Origin: Didymodactylos carnosus
Taxonomy: Eukaryota; Rotifera; Eurotatoria; Philodinida; Philodinidae
DNA length: 22,450 bases
Direction of reading: 5' to 3'
Assembly: GCA_905250885.1 (NCBI GenBank)
Contig: CAJNOQ010002833.1
Coordinates: 1 to 22,450 of the forward strand
Part shown: in pieces, positions 10,001-19,235 of the stretch
Numbering within the stretch: position 1 is the first letter of the stretch
How the letters are laid out: the number at the start of each line of letters is the position of its first letter
Program-made: the position numbers and the translations under genes
The notes under the pieces: model-generated
Seen by the model: only the letters and a program-made list of their open reading frames with translations
The model's database searches: none
What the model was told of the DNA's origin: nothing

Positions 10001-13000
10001 CCCACAATTGACGATGTTCACCGACTATCACAGATTTTGGACAGACTCATGTACTACTTAGATCTAGTCTAAGACGGAATAGCCTGCAGATCCGAGCTCC
10101 ATCAAACGTTTCGTTCAAGAGCTGCAGTAATTACATTAAGATTTTTTTCTTGCTATTTTGTTACTCAGAAGCTTAATTTTCTTAAATCAGTAGCAAAAAC
10201 TGAGTCGAATGACACAGTTCTATTAACAGACATTTTTCATGAGAATTACATTCTTGATTACAAAGGCTAAATTTATCAAAAAGTTAAACTGGGATTTTGA
10301 CGATGAAAATGGAAAAATACGAGCTCATTTTCTTCGTTTTTGCCACTAATATAGAAAAGATGAATTTTCTCAGTGACAAAGCAAAATAAAAAGTTACTTT
10401 TGTTGCTGAAATTCGACGGTTACAACCATATGAAGAGAAACGCTTCATCTACCGATGGAAAAAACTAGATAGATTTACAAGCTGTCCCACGATCTTTTCG
10501 AAGGAACCACCTCTTTCAACCATGCTCAACCCACTTTTAACTCCATGATAATTCAAACATGACTTTTATACATAGTTTTTGATGTTCAGTCAGAAAAAAT
10601 CAGTTTCAAAACTGTAAAAAAGAAAGCAAAAATTTTCTTACTTTATTCAAATTTTTAACGATTTTAGTCTATCCGAGTATTCGGAAATTTTCTGCCTTAA
10701 AAGAACTTTTTTAAACGTTACAATGCACATATTCTCAATCAGCTCGATGCATTCTGTCCAGCCATGTACAAAAAATTACAAAATAAAAGCTTGTTCGAAC
10801 ATTGAATTTCTGATACCTTAAAAAGACTTAATTTCTCAGCAACTTTTTTTAAAAAAGAAAACTCAACAAATACTCATCCTCAAAAAGTAATAGAGCTGAG
10901 AACTGACTGATTTTTGTAAACTCTACTAAAATTCACTGTTATACTATATTTTTCCACAACAAAATTATTTTGTAATTAAAATTGATATATTATGTTTAGA
11001 AAAGCTGTTAATTTGTAGAAGAAACCAAACAAAATCCGTTGTTATTCTGTTTTCCCATTCATTTATCTAAAATGATTCTTCATGACATTTCTTGAAAATT
11101 TTATGTATTATAACTGAAACGCATACAAAGTATAGAAAACAAAGTCTTTTATAAAATTTGAGGAGAAACATTTAACCAAAGGGAGAAAATAATCAAAGAA
11201 ATTTGTTCAGAAACTCTTGATCCACTCGTTGGTCTAGACTGTTCTAGAACAGATGCTACATTTGACTTTATCACCACCTAAGGACCTTTGGCGTCTCCAT
11301 TTCTCGGCAGGTCTAATGGAAAGTGATTACGAGAAAGTTATCTAATCAGACTATCCGAAGGCAGGATCATTTACAGATGGCTATTTACCTAAGCGGTGCT
11401 TCTTCACTGTTTTGAAATAATTCTATGCAATTATTTGTCTATTTGGTAAGTAGGAACGACGCTGTTACTATTTCAGTAAAGGTAACAGTTGAATATGTCC
11501 AATCTTTCTTATAAGAAAAAATCTTTCGCAATTTGTGTTGGCCATATTCATGGCTTCATGACATAAAGCTTTGTCGTCAAACTATTTTGGTGCTAAGAAA
11601 AAAGTTGCATTAAGATGATAGATTTTGCCCCTATAACAATTTTAAGCGTCGACTAATTTACTTCATACTCTTCCAAATTGTAATATAGTTAATTAGATAA
11701 ACTACATTATTTTCTCCGTTAACAGCTTAGTTTCCACTTATTTAAATTTTTTCGTGGTATTTTTGGCCTCACCACGGTATCAAAAAATAAGATATCAATA
11801 AAAGCTTGACCAATACTTCGCAAAAGCTAGTATAAAAAAGTCGCCGCTTTTTGCAACTTCATATACAATCTACTATTATGAAGCATACCAGTCGAAATGG
11901 TCAAAAAAAGTACACATTAGGACTAAAAAAGGTATCTGCAAGATATTTTTGAAATACATATTTGTCGAGTTAACCTGTAAGACATAGTATATTGAAGAAA
12001 GGATGTTGCTCTTCCAACTGAGGCATCTAGCAGGTCTGGTCACACCTGTCAGGTGTCTCAGTTTCAGGCAAAGATGGACCTCCGATGTTTTTGGTCAAAA
12101 AAAAGCTTTTTTCAAATTTGTGTATTTTTGATTGATATGAGGTTCTGGGTGCTCCTATTTTTATGCGAAAAGAGAAGGCTCTCGACAGTAAAAATTACAT
12201 GTCTGTCTGCTCTGTACAAAAATAGACATGTCGAAGTCACGTCATAGTATATAAATGCGTCCAGTGGCATGTGCCGACACATGTGCTATGTATGCGTGTT
12301 ATGTAATGGTTCTAAATCCTTCCATAAGTACAGTTGCTGTACAGAAAGTATTGTAACAGCATCTAGAAGATATCCCATTTCCCACGCGTTTTCTTTAAGC
12401 GCTTTCAACATGTTACACAGTGAGCAGTTTTGACCAGGCACGTGGACATATGCTATAGGAGTAGTAGATAAGTCTATAAACACACTTTTTATCGGTTTTC
12501 AAATATGCTCTTTCCAATGGTGAGATTTTCGAAATCCTAAAATAAATTTTTCTGAGTTTTTTAGAGATCCGGCCTTCAGAAAACCCACAAAAATTATTTT
12601 AGGATTTCGAAAATCTCACCATTGGAAAGAGCATATTTGAAAACCTACGCAAAGTGTGTTTATAGACTTATCTATCACTTCTACAGCATAGGTCCACATG
12701 CAGAGTGAAAATTTGCTGCAGTAGTGCTCCTATGCAATGATTCAGTGTGATTGAAAACTTTTCTGTAGAAAAATGTTTTGAATTATATATCATTTAATGC
12801 AGTTTTTCACGCTGATTCCGAATCTGTCCTTATTTCTGGGGAAAAGTGACTTTTAAGCAAAAAAGCCAGCGAAAAACCTCTAAAAACGTGTTTTTGTAAA
12901 ATCTGTAAGTCCGCCAAGAAACATTTCTGCAACTTTCTGCTAATTATATAGACGCACCACATACAGAAGAATATTTTCTGAAAATTTCAGCTCGAACAGA

Positions 13001-16000
13001 GCTTGGCAATAGATGGCGCACCCACTATACTATACATGTGTAGTGGGAAAACACCTAGTCTACGGAAAACCCCATTTTTCTCCTTATGAAATTCTTTAAA
13101 ATAAAAAAGTTCAAGATTTGAATCGATAGCTGGCAAGCTGAGCTTTCAGAATGTATATGTTTCAGTTTCTTGGAATTTGCTTTAGCTGGTCAAAACAACG
13201 GCTTTTTGAAAAGCCTGACAAAACTGGCCGAAAATTCCGACTTACTTTTCTCAACCGTATTCAACACCTGGATCAAAATTTTTTCACCAATAAATCGGGG
13301 ATTGGTTAATGTGTGTTAAATAGTGTTTGAATTTTCGAAAAACTCATTTTCGCTTTTCTACCTAATTTCCATGTGATTGCCCACTGTTTGTTACACTAAG
13401 GAATACTTTCAAAAAGTATTCTTTTTTGGAATGCTTTTAGTATTTCAACTCGCTTTTTCCAGAAGTGACTTTTTTTCAGAAGTATTCTACTGTAGATCAA
13501 GTTTTAAAAATGTTCCTTTGTTCCTCATTTTAAAAGCAATCTTTCTGGAAAATATTCAGCGGAAAAGCAGTTTCTGAAAGGGCAGTATTGAGTACACTTT
13601 AGTTTTAGGTTATTATAGATTTAGGTTATCACAGGGTATCCACGGATGCCACAAGATTTTGTTTCTTTTTTTTGTGATATCCTGCTCTTTAGTAAAAATA
13701 AATCTTATCTTAACACTGGTTTTAGGGTGTATGAGTTATTCCAATGGTCGAATTTGGCGATTTTGAAATATCCTTTTTATAATCAATGTAAAAAATGAGG
13801 TCTTTACAATCATCTCTGAACGAAGCGTAGCTTTCAGGGTTACTGGTGTAAAAGCTTCAACATAAAAGACATTTGGTAAATTTTCAAGAAGACTTACATA
13901 TATTTCTTTCTCCATCATCCTTAACATCGGTCATAATAGCACCATTTTTAACTAATGTTTTAACACAATCAAAATGATCATAATAGGCAGCTGTTAATAG
14001 AGGCGTGTAATCTTTATTGTCAGCGTGTTCAATATGATCTGAAATTCTTGTTTTATTCTGTGTAAGTGATTGTATTAAATGTTGTACAGCACCCGTACGA
14101 TTATATTGACACGCAACATGTAATGGTGTTTCTTTATTTGATTTTACTGATAACTTCTGAACATTCATTGATGCATCATCTAATAAAATTTCTAATACTC
14201 TGACATTACCGGATTTTGCTGCTAAATGTATTGGTTGATAAAATTCTTTTCCTCGTGCGTTACGTTGAGCTTTGTTTTTCAATAGAATTTTAACAGTTTC
14301 TTCACAACCATGTTCAGCTGCTAAACATAATGCAGTATTGTTATTTTTATCTTGCATTTCAATATATTCTTGAACTGTTGCTGATTTCATATTTATTGAA
14401 TTATTTAGTTGTTGTTCTTTTTATGCAGCAACGTTTAGCAACGTCATCACATTTTCAACTCCAAATTGTCGACGTAAACAATAATGTAACGGGGTACAAT
14501 AATTTTTATCTACAGCATCTACCTGTGCTCCACTATCAATAAGTAACTGTACAATATTTTCTGAGACATTATTTTGTGCATCAGTATCAACAAAACGGCA
14601 TACGAAATGAAGTGATGTTCCATTTTGAGCATCTCGTGCCTATAAGTAAAGTACATATATGTTCTAAATGAGTAAGAGTTTTATACAAATCACTAAACCG
14701 GATTCTTTAAATTGTAATACGGCTGAAATGAACTCAAGTATTTTCTAAGCTCAGTGATCAAGATGGTATGGCTCATGTGTATAAGACAGAATTATTGCTT
14801 ACAATTTCTTTCTCTTGATTCGTCACAACTTATATGTATTTCCCAACGACATCTTTTAACCCAAAAGAGCACTAATAAGGTCTGTGAGCTTCAAATAAAT
14901 TTCACGAATTTTTTGCACCACTTGAAACTTCTTTTAGACAGTAACTTATTGATTTTTAAGTGTATAATTATAAAACAATGAAGTAAACTTTTTTAGCTAT
15001 AAAGGTGACGAAAGAAACTGAGTTCCTGTCTCTTTTGAGCGTTTAGTAGTGAACAAAGCTTGAAGAGTATTTCTGCAGAAATGCTCAGTTCACCAACTCT
15101 GAGCCTTTACCATAAACTCCCTCTCTATTATCAAGTACTCTCACTCATATTTTTGAGTAGTATAAACATAGGACTATCATTGGTAAAAATTTGGTGACAG
15201 TAAAAATGTTTATTTTTTGAGATAAATTTATTTGGGACCAACAGATTTTAGAGAAGAATTCTAAAGATTTGTCTACTTTTCAGCCATTAAACTTCAAAAT
15301 AAATGTTAGATTCAAAATCTGCATCCAAAACTGCAACCGAATGACATGTTTGACAAGTATCATCCGAGTAAAAAAACATCAACAACTTTTGATTCACTAC
15401 GATCTCACAAAATTTTGTTCGTCTGAAAAATGTAATTTTTGATTGTATATTGTGTTCAGCGACCGTCTGAGACTATATGAAAGCCACTGAAACTTATTTG
15501 TAGGTAAAATATCCTCTCACAGTGGGCATTCACACGGTCATTTGCCAAAAACCGACGATACGCATTTTCAAAGTTTAAATAGTGCCAAATACACTTCGAT
15601 AGATAGGCTATCTAATGGCCCAAAAATGTTTGTTTCAAGCGACGAATTTTCGGAAAAAACGTACAAGTAAAATCTACCTAGACAGAAGTGACTTCCATGG
15701 GAAAAACATTTTTTTATAACACTAAGCGAATGGAGACTTGTAAAACGTATATATTCAGAACCTAGACTCTTTCAAATATCTACCAGTAAAAATATATCAC
15801 AGTTCAGAGCAACTACACCAGAAAAATCAGGTATTTTCCTAACTCAAACGATGTTTCCTGTGGCTGTCGTCAGCATAATCGGATCGCTAAAGTTAGCTAA
15901 GGTCCAGTTTCAAGGCATTTTAGTGTCGAATACAGATTCTTTTTCGAATTCGACTTTTTTTACTTGTATGAAGATCTGACGCATATTTAATAATTCTGAT

Positions 16001-16813
16001 GTTTTTTTTCTTCGAATCTAAAATTTATTTCGAAGTTTGATCACTAGAAAGTAAACAAATCTTTAGAATTCTTCTCCATCGGATTCGTCAGATCCACGAT
16101 CTAAACATCCGAGTATTTCAGGCTCCAATAGGCGAGAAGGTAAAGTTTTCACTACAAAATGCTTAAAGTCAGAATTCTCTAACTCTTTTCGTTCAAAACT
16201 TATTCCAGAAATATTCACAGCCATTATGTTTCGAAATCGATATAGTGGTTCCGTAAAGAAAATCCTACTCACATACTCTTATATGATGGATATTACAAAC
16301 ATCATTCCGTTCTACTATATAACGTCGTATGATAAGTTCCAACATGAAAAAGTTTTAATGGTTCATATTTGTTTCCTATAAAGTCTTTTAGTTTAAAATT
16401 GATCACTTTTTTGAAGTTCAATCGCACACTTTCTCCACCGTTTCTGTTCGTGTTTTCATGGTACAACCTTTACTCACAAACACTCTCAGACACGAAACTA
16501 ACTGCGTCTTTTTACTGATCTTTTGACTTACATTAATTAACGATTCTTCTTGTTCATTTAATATCTTTTTCTTTTTTCCACTTGCCATCACATCATTTCT
16601 ACGTTCATGATCTTTTATTAACGTAATCAATTGTTTTGCATTTTCAAGACACGATCGTCTCAGAACAGCATGGTGCAAACTTGTTCTGCCCTCTTCATCG
16701 CGTTGATGTAATTTTGCTCCTTTAGTGTATAAATATTCTATAACACCCATTTGATTTGTATTGTTTGAACTGCATTCGTTTGGTGGTCTTGAGTACCGAC
16801 TGGACGCATTCAT
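3318..16813 (-). CDS. TRPA1: TRPA1-like ankyrin-repeat cation channel gene, six exons located, possibly a pseudogene
   Basis: TRPA channels are plasma-membrane tetramers that admit cations in response to noxious chemicals or temperature. In order along the protein the sequence shows about 14 ankyrin-like helices (TPLH-type motifs: RTSLHHAV, GTSLHFVC, CTPLHYCL, KETPLHVAC, KTALHIAADVG, CTPLHLAS and others), a linker, S1-S3, then S5, pore, S6 and a C-terminal tail, the same architecture as animal TRPA1. Exons 1-5 (282, 742, 462, 558, 696 nt) join in exact phase at GTAAGT/GTGAGT/GTAGGA donors and AG acceptors. Located exons total about 1,150 codons; animal TRPA1 proteins are usually 1,100-1,200 residues. 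Defects: one in-frame TAA in each of exons 2, 4 and 6, and no S4 exon found. No exon has a frameshift. Orthology to TRPA1 rather than another invertebrate TRPA subfamily (painless, pyrexia, waterwitch types) is not settled. The true first exon may lie upstream. Confidence 0.85.
4853..4889. repeat. Perfect hairpin, 14-bp arms
   Basis: TTTTTCTAAATCAG (4853-4866) and CTGATTTAGAAAAA (4876-4889) are exact inverse complements with a 9-base loop. It is intronic. It could be the remnant of a small inverted-repeat element. A second small pair, AGAGGAC and GTCCTCT, lies about 60-90 bases to the right. Confidence 0.8.
5076..5119 (+). repeat. 44-bp direct repeat, copy 1
   Basis: This copy matches 5588-5631 at 43 of 44 bases. 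Both start with ATG and read MAETN(F/S)IETLHYLHL in the plus direction before diverging. Identity stops abruptly at both ends. It may be a captured fragment of a repeat family or of an exon; no longer frame follows in this copy. Confidence 0.9.
5588..5631 (+). repeat. 44-bp direct repeat, copy 2
   Basis: Second copy of the repeat at 5076-5119, 512 bases downstream, with one substitution. Here the plus-strand frame stays open for 65 codons (to 5785), but the later part is not recognisable and runs into the MITE-like element at 5741, so I do not call a gene. Confidence 0.9.
5741..5913. mobile_element. MITE-like element with 13-bp terminal inverted repeats and TA flanks
   Basis: TA-CTTTAGACCCTAT at 5741-5755 is matched by its exact inverse complement ATAGGGTCTAAAG-TA at 5899-5913. 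The resulting 169-bp unit with 13-bp termini flanked by TA on both sides fits the Tc1/mariner pattern of small non-autonomous elements, which insert at TA. The interior has no coding capacity and is A+T rich. It sits in an intron of the channel gene. Confidence 0.55.
6377..7072 (-). CDS. TRPA1: TRPA-like gene, exon 5 (pre-S1 linker and S1-S3)
   Basis: The acceptor CATTCTTATTTAG precedes 7072; the donor ATAG|GTAGGC ends the exon at 6377. Length 696 nt, phase 1 in and out, no stop. It encodes a polar linker, the pre-S1 motif HPLYIMAISECEDLI, S1 (RLVFIITLTFYLWFLACF), an extracellular loop with an N-glycosylation-like NVT, S2 (YMLLGLIAFHLFKYLYLIV) and S3 (FKISLLELTSLALCLYY). It stops after CPEQWSVGSI, which in relatives immediately precedes S4. 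The exon therefore ends just where the missing S4 exon should begin. Confidence 0.9.
7263..7820 (-). CDS. TRPA1: TRPA-like gene, exon 4 (last ankyrin repeats and linker), contains an in-frame TAA
   Basis: The acceptor TATTCTTGTTTAG precedes 7820; the donor CAG|GTAGGA ends the exon at 7263. Length 558 nt, phase 1 in and out. Ankyrin units: VEIVKLLIEYGANIEARD, STPLYEACSRN, CTPLHLASMNSHRKIVKLLL, then the terminal unit LNSLEVAILNDQ. After that unit the frame meets TAA (7516-7518) and continues as FVVQEFISHTSWMKSM. In other TRPA proteins the corresponding place carries an uninterrupted helix with a similar VV...W pattern, so the downstream part is homologous. The remaining linker runs to the membrane exon. 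Confidence 0.87.
7821..9027. other. Intron of the channel gene (exons 3-4)
   Basis: The interval is bounded by the G|GTGAGT donor at 9027 and the TTTAG acceptor at 7821, read on the minus strand. Short open frames on both strands between 8169 and 8661 are unrecognised. I see no repeat or RNA gene in it. Confidence 0.7.
9028..9489 (-). CDS. TRPA1: TRPA-like gene, exon 3 (ankyrin repeats)
   Basis: The acceptor TTGTTTATCTAG precedes 9489; the donor G|GTGAGT ends the exon at 9028. The exon is 462 nt, enters and leaves in phase 1, and has no stop. The junction with exon 2 restores ERNI-L-QICAK and the junction with exon 4 restores TALHIAADVG-QVEIVKLL, an uninterrupted ankyrin helix pair, which is strong support for the splice model. 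Units seen: GNNPLHS, YRTLLYEACLRG and KTALHIAADVG, separated by longer polar loops than the canonical repeat. Reading on past the donor to 8756 gives non-ankyrin sequence, which is intron. Confidence 0.88.
9687..9761. repeat. 30-bp tandem repeat, about 2.5 units
   Basis: Units at 9687-9716 and 9717-9746 are identical, each AGTTAGTGTAAAAAGAATAG plus GTTAGTTTCAC in overlap order; a third partial unit (9747-9761) has one change. The period is a multiple of three, so the plus frame repeats VSVKRIVSFT, but the surrounding frame is short and this lies in an intron. Treat it as a minisatellite. Confidence 0.93.
12438..12701. mobile_element. Long near-perfect palindrome, probable foldback element or MITE
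   Basis: Bases 12494-12545 are the exact inverse complement of 12594-12645 (52 bp). Outside this core the arms continue with small differences to 12438 (GCACGTGGACATATGCTATA) and 12701, and inside it they continue imperfectly to a central loop of only about ten bases. The whole unit is about 264 bp and would fold into a single stem. Weaker similarity seems to continue outward for 20-30 bases. It has no coding capacity. It could be a foldback transposon, a MITE, or an inverted duplication of intron sequence. Confidence 0.85.
13898..14639 (-). CDS. TRPA1: TRPA-like gene, exon 2 (ankyrin repeats), contains an in-frame TAA
   Basis: The acceptor TTTACTTATAG precedes 14639 in phase 0; the donor T|GTAAGT ends the exon at 13898 in phase 1. 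It encodes about six ankyrin units: GTSLHFVCR, CTPLHYCLRR, NTALCLAAEHG, YQPIHLAAKSG, KETPLHVACQYN and DYTPLLTAAYYD, spaced about 33-45 residues apart. Codon 73 of the exon is TAA (14421-14423), between the second and third units. The frame continues without shift on both sides, and both sides show ankyrin signatures, so the stop lies inside real coding sequence. No short intron with usable splice sites removes it. Confidence 0.85.
14640..16531. other. Intron of the channel gene (exons 1-2)
   Basis: A phase-0 intron with a GTAAGT donor at 16531 and a TTATAG acceptor at 14640, read on the minus strand. Apart from the possible nested exon at 16063-16272 I see no coding signal, repeat or RNA gene. 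Confidence 0.7.
16063..16272 (-). CDS. Possible nested last exon, unknown product
   Basis: The open frame contains NIMAVNISGISFERK and LPSRLLEPEILGCLDRGS and ends in an acidic SDESDGEEF followed by TAA. A polyadenylation-type AATAAA reads on the same strand at 16024-16029, about 35 bases after the stop. The balanced amino-acid composition and acidic C-terminus look more like real protein than the other short frames here. It lies on the same strand as, and inside an intron of, the channel gene. It may be a fragment of another gene or of a transposase. I cannot identify the family. Confidence 0.28.
   Translation of the reverse strand: MSRIFFTEPLYRFRNIMAVNISGISFERKELENSDFKHFVVKTLPSRLLEPEILGCLDRGSDESDGEEF
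16532..16813 (-). CDS. TRPA1: TRPA-like gene, exon 1 as located (first ankyrin repeat)
   Basis: ATG at 16813, with an in-frame TAG just before it. That TAG can also be read as the end of an acceptor (CATTCGTAG), so this may be an internal exon rather than the start. It encodes 94 codons, with an ankyrin unit in the middle (GVIEYLYTKGAK, then EEGRTSLHHAVL) and a lysine-rich spacer (GKKKKILNEQEE). The donor AAT|GTAAGT ends the exon at 16532 in phase 0, matching the phase-0 acceptor of the next exon. A less likely acceptor is the CAG in AATGCAG|TTC near 16775. Confidence 0.72.
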
Positions 16814-17194
16814 CTACGAATGGATTATTTGATCCTGCGATCATACGAAAATGTTTGATGAACGCTAAATACGATTTGATAGTGGAATATTGTAGTTTTC
16901 TGATTCCGTGGCAATAAGCAATAAAGCGTATTAGTAGATCGGGTGTTTATAAAAATGCACGATAGGACAAGTTCCGGTATTTCAGGACAAGATGAGACTC
17001 GTTTAAATATGTTTGAGGAGAGTTCGATCAATCTTTCTTGATGATAAAACCCCATCGTGACCGTGAAGGACAAGTTGTGACTGCGGTATAAAGACGCTCT
17101 GAACAGGGACCGCTGATGTTATGGAAGAGACGATGAGTGTTTGCGGTTTAGGTAAGGTGCAGTCATCATAATGTTTCATGTCTAGATCATCCCA

Positions 17195-17650
17195 CTATTT
17201 TCTACCGTCTGGCCAGCTCGATAGAAATTCTGGCACATTAAAATGTGGAGATACGATTCGTTCTTTCGTTGGTAGTTGAAGAGTATTCGATGATATCAAC
17301 TGGTAATATAACTCTACGTACTGCTGGTGTTGTCGATGAAATGTATGCCGAGTAGTATCGCTATGCTTAGACGGTATTATGCGTGACGCGTTCATATTTG
17401 TGTCCTCATCAGTTGCCGTTTTCTTTTTCTTTTCGTTCCATGATGTTTTGTATATTTCAATTAATTCGCTAATGTATAACTTCCATTCCTTGTCTAATTG
17501 AATATGTTTTCTGGGAGACACTTGACATTCGATTTCTGAATCGCGAAAATTCACCAGATATGCATCCTCACATATTACTTCGTCAACAATTACTGCTTGC
17601 TGTGATTCGCCATTAATCCATGGAAAAATTAAGGTGCACATATAACACAA
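17195..17650 (-). CDS. Unrecognised open frame, possible 5' exon or separate gene fragment
   Basis: The 151-codon frame includes FPWINGESQQAVIVDEV, DAYLVNFRDSEIECQVSPRK, a lysine run and ELYYQLISSNTLQ. The alternation of short hydrophobic strands (AVIVDEV, AYLVNF) is loosely like a Tudor or chromo-barrel fold, but that is a guess. A donor-like G|GTAGAA sits at its 3' end (about 17202) and an acceptor-like CGAATCACAG near 17608. Its phase-1 donor does not fit the channel exon at 16813. It may belong to a different gene or need another exon between. It does not look like chance, since no stop occurs in 450 AT-rich bases. Confidence 0.35.
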   Translation of the reverse strand: MCYMCTLIFPWINGESQQAVIVDEVICEDAYLVNFRDSEIECQVSPRKHIQLDKEWKLYISELIEIYKTSWNEKKKKTATDEDTNMNASRIIPSKHSDTTRHTFHRQHQQYVELYYQLISSNTLQLPTKERIVSPHFNVPEFLSSWPDGRK

Positions 17651-17659
17651 TTCAAGTAA

Positions 17660-18497
17660 AATTTTGTTTTGAACCTTTTACATACCGTTTGATAGAGAAT
17701 TGAACGCTGATCACGGCAAACACTTTCCCGGCTCCCAAAACTCTTTCCTCACTGAGCTAGCCTCAAAATATTCTGAAGGTGTCCAAAACCGCAAAAAAAG
17801 AGGGTTTTCGAAAAACAGCTCTAGTTTTTTCGCGTTCCATTTTTTGTGATTCAGGAGTGGGCTCACTGGATTCAGAATCGAAAGCTGATTCTTGAAAAGT
17901 AAGTGTCGAACCTCTAAAACCAAAATTGGATTTTTTCGGAGCCGCGAAACCCGAATTCGAAAAAATACCGGCCGTTTTTGCAAATTCAAATATTTACAAT
18001 AGTTAACAAGAAAACTGGTAAGTGAAAAATCAGATAGTATGCCTCACTTACTCTTTATTCACGCCAATGTAAAGAATATTCTGCTTTAAACGTCTTAGAC
18101 GTTCGTTATTAGATGGTCTTGTCTTCGATACTACGTTGAAGCATGAGCAGAATAAAGTGACTGAGATGTTCGGATGATTAATATTTCGTGTTTTCATTAC
18201 TTTCCAACAAACAATTGAGTCTCTTGCAGTCATCAATAAAAGGAAGAATTTACATAACACTATTCGTTCGTTTTTTGTCCTCCTCTTTCTCTCTCAGTAC
18301 AGTGGATGTATGAACGTAGTGTTACTCCCGTTCATCAATGAGGATTACACTCGTCTTTTCACCAATGAAAACATTCGCACTCTTCTTTTTCTCTCTTTTT
18401 CTCTTACAGTGAGTTTATAAATACAACGTTATTTTCAGCGATTGTATGTCATTTTCAATCGTCGATTGAATAAGTAAGTAGCTCTAGGGCTTGTCCA
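17660..18497. other. Stretch without identified gene
   Basis: Minus-strand open frames at 17711-17989 and 18048-18260 are unrecognised. A donor-like AACG|GTATGT reads on the minus strand at about 17685. Around 18280-18420 the plus strand is pyrimidine-rich and ends TCTCTTACAG, acceptor-like, close to a TATA-like TTATAAATAC at about 18415. None of this is enough for a gene call. Confidence 0.3.
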
Positions 18498-18859
18498 CGT
18501 AAAAGTCAACTTTTACGTAAGTCCTTAACGTTTTGTGAAAGTCATAGCTCTTTAGCCGAGAAACGTACAGAGTTGGGGAACTTCTCATATTGTAGCTTAA
18601 AGATTTTTCTTTCAAATGGTAATTAAGCAAAGTCCAGCATCTAACGAGTTTAGGTGATATAATGTTTTTGATATACCTCACTTTCGCAGAAAAGGGCGTT
18701 ATCGACAAGAATTACAGGGAGGTGTTTAGGGCAGAGCTCGAATTTGCTTAAGTACCATTTGAAAGAAAAATCTTCAAGCTACAAAATGAGACGTTCCCCA
18801 GCTCTGTACGTTTCTCGGCTAAAGAGCTATGATTTTCACGAAACGTTACGGACTTACGT
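18498..18859. mobile_element. Inverted-repeat element with 117-bp arms
   Basis: Arms 18515-18631 and 18743-18859 are inverse complements with about eight mismatches (about 93%), separated by 111 bp. At the left edge a perfect small palindrome, ACGTAAAAGT-CA-ACTTTTACGT (18498-18519), overlaps the arm. Each arm read inward-out gives the same peptide-like string (YHLKEKS...LYVSRLKSYDFH), which makes open frames on both strands, but these are the same DNA twice. It looks like a MITE or foldback element. Target duplications are not obvious. Confidence 0.75.
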
Positions 18860-18894
18860 TTTTTGGCTGGTACGCCTGGACAGGTCGAAAGAAG

Positions 18895-19060
18895 AGTCTC
18901 CTCCACATTCGCCTCCTATTCTTCTTTCTCCTTTCCTTTCCTGCCTTTCTTTCCTTTTCCCGTATAATCATTCCATCTATACCATCTTCCCTTTCACTCT
19001 TTTATTCCTAGTCTGAACGTTCCTTCCTACCCTTGCACCCACCTTTACCTGTCTTTCGCA
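18895..19060 (+). other. Pyrimidine-rich tract
   Basis: On the plus strand this stretch is strongly C+T rich (CTCCTTTCCTTTCCTGCC and similar), well above the surroundings, and has unusually high C for this window. It starts about 40 bases right of the inverted repeat. It might be part of the same element, an untranslated or intron-end sequence, or simple-sequence drift. The plus frames at 18744-19016 run through it only because it lacks A and G. Confidence 0.6.
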
Positions 19061-19235
19061 AGCGTTGAACATAAAGACTGCGGTGCAGAACCTTTTTCAG
19101 ACATAACTTATTTATCAAAGTCTCACTTCAGAGATAAATATTTTTTTTTAATCTTTAATCATAATCTCTACAGTCCGTATATATTTTTTCCTTGAAACTA
19201 AATTTTGTACAGAAGAAAACATAGATTAGTTCATA

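Larger units (their letters stand above)
9490..13897. other. Large intron (4.4 kb) of the channel gene (exons 2-3)
   Basis: The donor at 13897 and acceptor at 9490 are in matching phase. The interval contains a 30-bp tandem repeat (9687-9761) and a long palindrome (12438-12701). Between about 9860 and 12240 I see only AT-rich sequence with scattered stops in all frames and no recognisable gene. Confidence 0.7.

Noticed and set aside
12286-12483. Minus-strand 65-codon frame near the palindrome
   Set aside because: It overlaps the palindrome arm and has no recognisable domain; too short to support in an intron.
18744-19016. Plus-strand 90-codon frame
   Set aside because: Its first part is the inverted-repeat arm (same DNA as the minus frame at 18484-18708) and the rest is the pyrimidine tract.
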